Assembly: GCA_038040385.1 (NCBI GenBank)
Contig: JBBPII010000008.1
Location: 62,001 to 126,000 of the forward strand
DNA: 64,000 nt
Source: Gilichinskyi gelida
GTDB taxonomy: Bacteria > Acidobacteriota > Thermoanaerobaculia > Gp7-AA8
Direction of reading: 5' to 3'
Part shown: positions 61,356 through 64,000 of the stretch, in pieces
Layout: the number at the start of each line of letters is the position of its first letter
Numbering within the stretch: the stretch's first letter is position 1
Made by a program: the position numbers and the translations under genes
Notes under the pieces: model-generated
Database searches by the model: none
Told to the model about the DNA's origin: nothing
Seen by the model: the letters and a program-made list of their open reading frames with translations, nothing else

Positions 61356-62303
61356 TTACCCCACAGCCCACTTCGTATAGATGCCCTTGGACATGTAGCG
61401 CTCGGAACCGTCGGGGATGAGCGTCACGACGCGCTTGCCGCGCCCGAGCTTACGCGCCACCTGCACCGCCGCGTCGAGGTTCGCACCGGCGGACGATCCA
61501 CCGAGGATGCCTTCCTCCTTGGCCATGCGGCGAACCATGGCGAAGGCCGGGTCGTCGTCGACCTTGATGATGTCGTCGGCCAGCGACAGATCGAGCACCG
61601 GCGGGATGAACGAAGATGCGCCGATACCTTCCACTTCGTGCGGCCCCGCCTCGCCGCCCTTGAGAATGGAGCCCTGCGGCTCGACGATGACGCAGTAGCA
61701 GTCGGGATTCCGCTCGCGGAGGTACTTCGCCACGCCGGTGAACGTCCCGCCCGTCCCCGCCCCAGCCACCCACCCGTCCACCCGCCCCTCCATCTGCTCC
61801 CACACCTCGGCACCGGTGGTCTCGTAATGCGCCTCGGTGTTGTAGGGGTTCGCGAACTGCTGCGGCACGTACGAGCCCTCGATCGACGCCGCGATCTCCT
61901 GCGCCTTGGCGATCGCGCCCTTCATACCGTCGTCTTTCGGCGTGAGCACCACGGTGCCGCCGAGGGCCCTCATCACCTCGCGCTTCTCGACGGAGAAGTT
62001 CTCGGGGACGCAGAGGATGACCTTGTAGCCGAGTTGCGTGCCGGCGAGCGCGAGTGCGATGCCGGTATTGCCGGCGGTCGGCTCGATGATCGTCCCGCCC
62101 GGTTTCAGCTCGCCGTTGCGCGCGGCGCGCTCGATCATGCCGACGCCGATGCGGTCCTTGACCGAGAAGCCGGGACTGAGCAGCTCGAGCTTGACGTAGA
62201 TCTCCGCGCCGTCGGGATCGGGGATGCTGCGCAGCTTGAGCATCGGCGTGTTGCCGATGAGGTCGAGGATGTTGTCGACGGTGGGAGGGAGGGGGTGGGT
62301 CAA
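61356..62303 (-). CDS. Cysteine synthase / cystathionine beta-synthase
   Basis: A 315-aa fold-type II PLP enzyme. LIGNTPMLKLRSIPD, PLP Lys in SVKDRIG, EPTAGNTGIALALAGTQLGY, the phosphate loop GAGTGGTFTGVAKYL and GGSSAGAN are present. It uses O-acetylserine plus sulfide, or serine plus homocysteine. No regulatory CBS domain pair is fused. TTG 62303 is taken as start because the ATG at 62375 lies within a palindromic repeat. It is paired with the cystathionine enzyme, as in mccA-mccB. Confidence 0.92.
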   Translation of the reverse strand: MTHPLPPTVDNILDLIGNTPMLKLRSIPDPDGAEIYVKLELLSPGFSVKDRIGVGMIERAARNGELKPGGTIIEPTAGNTGIALALAGTQLGYKVILCVPENFSVEKREVMRALGGTVVLTPKDDGMKGAIAKAQEIAASIEGSYVPQQFANPYNTEAHYETTGAEVWEQMEGRVDGWVAGAGTGGTFTGVAKYLRERNPDCYCVIVEPQGSILKGGEAGPHEVEGIGASSFIPPVLDLSLADDIIKVDDDPAFAMVRRMAKEEGILGGSSAGANLDAAVQVARKLGRGKRVVTLIPDGSERYMSKGIYTKWAVG

Positions 62304-62327
62304 GCGGCGCGGATTGTAGCGCACGGT

Positions 62328-62385
62328 GGTTGCGAGGTTGCGCGGTGAAGGCTTTGCCGCTGCGAAACCGCGCAACTTCGCAACC
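62328..62385. repeat. GGTTGCGAGGTTGCGCGG palindromic repeat
   Basis: GGTTGCGAGGTTGCGCGGT at left and CCGCGCAACTTCGCAACC at right surround AAGGCTTTGCCGC. It lies upstream of the cysteine synthase gene and covers an alternative ATG of it. Confidence 0.82.
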
Positions 62386-62396
62386 GCGTAACCAAG

Positions 62397-62422
62397 TAAA
62401 ACGGCGGCCTCTCGGCCGCCGT
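62397..62422 (-). terminator. Intrinsic terminator of the CxxC-x17-CxxC gene
   Basis: On the minus strand ACGGCGGCC-GAGA-GGCCGCCGT forms a perfect 9-bp stem with a tetraloop, followed by TTTA. It starts about 23 bp after the gene's stop codon and has the geometry of a Rho-independent terminator. Confidence 0.85.
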
Positions 62423-62444
62423 CGAATTGTCGTTGTCGGTGAAT

Positions 62445-62762
62445 CTACGCCCAGCTCGAGGGCCGAGTGGAGGAGCGGCGCTGGTTATAGCAATCGCGGC
62501 AGTAGACCGGCTTGCCGCTGACGGGCGTGAAGGGGACTTCCGTCGCCACGCCGCAGCTGTCGCACGTCACGCTGACCATCTGGCGCTCGCGCGATCCGCC
62601 GTTGCCGTCGCGCGCCATCTTGCGCTTGTCGCGGCAGTTCTTGCATCGCTTCGGCTCATTCGTGAAACCACGCTCTGCGTAAAAGGCCTGCTCATTCTTG
62701 CTGAAAACGAAATCCTGACCGCAGTCGACACAAGCGAGGGATTTGTCGTTGAACGTATCCAT
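62445..62762 (-). CDS. Double zinc-ribbon CxxC-x17-CxxC protein
   Basis: A 105-aa protein with two zinc-binding modules. The first is the 'zf-trcl' type (ACVDCGQDFVFSKNEQAFYA, then KRCKNCRDKRK). The second is CDSCGVATEVPFTPVSGKPV then YCRDC, exactly C-x2-C-x17-C-x2-C, the TIGR04272 pattern. A middle basic stretch (KRKMARDGNGGSRER) could bind nucleic acid. The ribosome site TTAGGAG precedes the ATG. It is monocistronic, with its own terminator. Function unknown; RNA/DNA binding is plausible. Confidence 0.9.
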   Translation of the reverse strand: MDTFNDKSLACVDCGQDFVFSKNEQAFYAERGFTNEPKRCKNCRDKRKMARDGNGGSRERQMVSVTCDSCGVATEVPFTPVSGKPVYCRDCYNQRRSSTRPSSWA

Positions 62763-63044
62763 GAACCTTGATCTCCTAAGTTTCCTCTTGAAAGACTACT
62801 GATGATGCCGCAGCGCAGAACACGGGCGGGGTGCCGCGACGCTCTCCCCGCGAATTGGTTTCACAACGATATCGGTTACGTTGACCAACCCCCTTCCGCG
62901 ATCGAACACAACACGTCCACCAAACACGTTTTTCCTGGAGTGCGCATGTTGGGCTCGATGGCTCGGGTTTTAGCATAGAAGCCAAGCAACCGCAACGAAT
63001 TACGCGGTTCTCAAAATAAGATGTCAACCTGTTGACGATCACAA
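62763..63044. promoter_or_regulatory. Divergent intergenic region with a candidate minus-strand promoter
   Basis: No gene is supported here. On the minus strand TTGACA (63027-63022) and CGTAAT (63004-62999), 17 bp apart, could serve the zinc-ribbon gene with a leader of about 240 nt. The leader is long and partly GC-rich (GCGGGGAGAGCGTCGCGGCA...), as in post-transcriptionally controlled small genes. The plus-strand DUF72 gene must start within the same region; TGTTGACGATCACAA just precedes its ATG. Confidence 0.45.
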
Positions 63045-63881
63045 ATGGAACATCCGATTCGCATCGGTCCGGCAGGGTGGAGTTACTCCGATTGGGAGGG
63101 AACCGTCTACCCGCCGCACCGCTCCCGCTTCGACCATCTCGCCTACCTTTCGTCGTTTTTCGACACCATCGAGATCAACTCGCCCTTCTACCGGATCCCG
63201 CCGCCAACGCACGCCAAAAGCTGGGTGCGGCGCGTGTCGAGCAACCCGGACTTCAAGTTCACCACGAAGATCTATCGCGGCTTCACCCACGACGCCGAGC
63301 AGCCCGGCCCTGACGACGTAAAGGCCTTTCGAGACTATCTCGACCCGCTCGCCGGCGCCGGCAGGCTCGGCGCCGTGCTTTTGCAGTTCCCCTGGTCGTT
63401 CAAGGACGCCCCCGAATCGCGCGAGCGGCTCGAGCGCCTCTTCGCCGACTTCCGCGACTACCCGCTCGCCCTCGAGGTGCGCCACTCGTCGTTTCAGAAC
63501 GAGGAGGTCACGCGCTTCCTCGACCAGCACGGCGTGGCTTGGGTGAACGTCGATCAGCCGCTGTTCCAGGACTCGGTCAAGCCGTCGGCCACGGTTACCG
63601 GGCCGGTGGGCTACGTCCGCCTGCACGGTCGGAACTACGAGAAGTGGTTCGCGCACGCGGAGACTTGGGAGCGCTACAACTATCTCTACTCGAAGGAAGA
63701 GCTCTCGCCGTGGGTCGAGCGCATCCGGACCATTGCCCGCGAGAAGGAGACGTACGTCATCACCAACAACCACTTCCGCGGCCAGGCGGTGGTGAACGCC
63801 GCGGAGATCAGGGAGGAGCTGGGGATCGGCGGCAAGGTGCCGCCGCAACTGAAAGAGGTGTACGGAGGCCGCGTCAGTTAG
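63045..63881 (+). CDS. DUF72 family TIM-barrel protein
   Basis: A 278-aa protein of the DUF72 family. IRIGPAGWSYSDWEGTVYPP, YLSSFFDTIEINSPFYRIPP, FKFTTKIYRGFTHD, LGAVLLQFPWSFK, LALEVRHSSF, VGYVRLHGRN and ETYVITNNHFRGQAVVNAAE cover the whole barrel. The family is widespread, adopts a TIM-like barrel and has no established reaction. It converges on the next minus-strand gene with a 3-4 nt overlap of the stop codons. Confidence 0.92.
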   Translation: MEHPIRIGPAGWSYSDWEGTVYPPHRSRFDHLAYLSSFFDTIEINSPFYRIPPPTHAKSWVRRVSSNPDFKFTTKIYRGFTHDAEQPGPDDVKAFRDYLDPLAGAGRLGAVLLQFPWSFKDAPESRERLERLFADFRDYPLALEVRHSSFQNEEVTRFLDQHGVAWVNVDQPLFQDSVKPSATVTGPVGYVRLHGRNYEKWFAHAETWERYNYLYSKEELSPWVERIRTIAREKETYVITNNHFRGQAVVNAAEIREELGIGGKVPPQLKEVYGGRVS

Positions 63882-64000
63882 AGGACGCTGGAATCGAACA
63901 CCATCTGGCTCGGAGGGCCGAGCGGCGTTTCGTTCGGATCGACGCCGGAGACCTCGACCACCCGCGACTTGAACCATGCCGCGAACGGGTCGTCCGATTC
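63878..64000 (-). CDS. Unknown protein, C-terminal 40 residues only
   Basis: The minus strand is open from the window edge to a TAA at 63880-63878: ESDDPFAAWFKSRVVEVSGV then DPNETPLGPPSQMVFDSSVL. It is a plausible C-terminus because its stop abuts the DUF72 stop in a tail-to-tail arrangement and codon use is normal. No family can be named from this part. Confidence 0.55.
   Translation of the reverse strand, partial: ESDDPFAAWFKSRVVEVSGVDPNETPLGPPSQMVFDSSVL

Noticed and set aside
62763..63044. Riboswitch before the DUF72 or zinc-ribbon gene
   Set aside because: No conserved aptamer sequence was recognised by eye, so it was only recorded as a long leader candidate.

Overview
The window reads as a stretch of high-GC chromosome from a diderm, probably soil or environmental bacterium. 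A complete bacillithiol pathway (bshC-bshB1-bshA), a SUF iron-sulfur operon under an Rrf2 regulator, an MglA-type GTPase, PPDK, glyQ/glyS, a FadL-like outer-membrane protein, lipoproteins and very many short palindromic repeats, some read in frame inside genes, together suggest Acidobacteriota (for example a Thermoanaerobaculia-like lineage). The phylum call is an inference from gene content and style. No rRNA, tRNA, phage, transposase or CRISPR array was seen. Both window ends cut a gene: a Ser/Thr kinase at the left and an unknown protein at the right.

Layout. 1-3.5 kb: Ser/Thr kinase (partial), MocA-like nucleotidyltransferase, PAS hybrid histidine kinase, DinB protein. 3.5-7.5 kb: secreted DUF5666-like protein, PhyH dioxygenase, a cytochrome b plus Tat-exported molybdopterin oxidoreductase pair, and an extended MglA GTPase. 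7.5-11.7 kb: methyltransferase and the bacillithiol operon. 11.7-20.5 kb: soluble lytic transglycosylase, a small membrane protein, proS, a FadL/PorV-like barrel, D-Ala-D-Ala dipeptidase, luciferase-like oxidoreductase, polysaccharide deacetylase. 20.5-21.9 kb: a lower-GC cassette with a proteasome-fold Ntn hydrolase and a 71-aa partner, bounded by a duplicated 3' end of the deacetylase gene. 21.9-28.2 kb: a frameshifted alpha/beta hydrolase, an asparaginase II relative, and an aldehyde dehydrogenase and LigB-type dioxygenase pair separated by a lower-GC AAA ATPase gene, then a tandemly duplicated 3' end. 28.2-38.7 kb: secreted proteins, a large BNR-repeat protein, galU, a type II toxin-antitoxin pair, maf, an MlaD-like protein, ddl, an ABC-2-like permease and two small membrane proteins.

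38.7-46.2 kb (minus strand): a run of small zinc-ribbon and membrane proteins and then, in transcription order, rrf2-sufB-sufC-sufD-sufS-sufU-sufT. Several SUF genes overlap by 4 nt, and there is a recognisable promoter with a palindrome in its spacer. 46.3-57.2 kb: lipoprotein, glyQS, discoidin-domain lipoprotein, ppdK, DedA protein, secreted protein, stand-alone GspE-N protein, gpsA-plsY. 57.2-59.3 kb: a lower-GC operon of alpha/beta hydrolase, sigma-70 factor and zinc anti-sigma factor. 59.3-64 kb: a nucleotidyltransferase pair, a cystathionine gamma-synthase/lyase with a cysteine synthase/cystathionine beta-synthase, a CxxC-x17-CxxC zinc protein with a clean terminator, and a DUF72 protein.

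The strongest unusual signals are: (1) a family of palindromic elements that lie in frame inside at least four genes and supply stop or start codons to others; (2) the Ntn-hydrolase cassette at the 3' end of the deacetylase gene; (3) the hydrolase/sigma/zinc anti-sigma operon; (4) a zinc-ribbon and pseudopilin-like fusion next to other zinc-ribbon membrane proteins.
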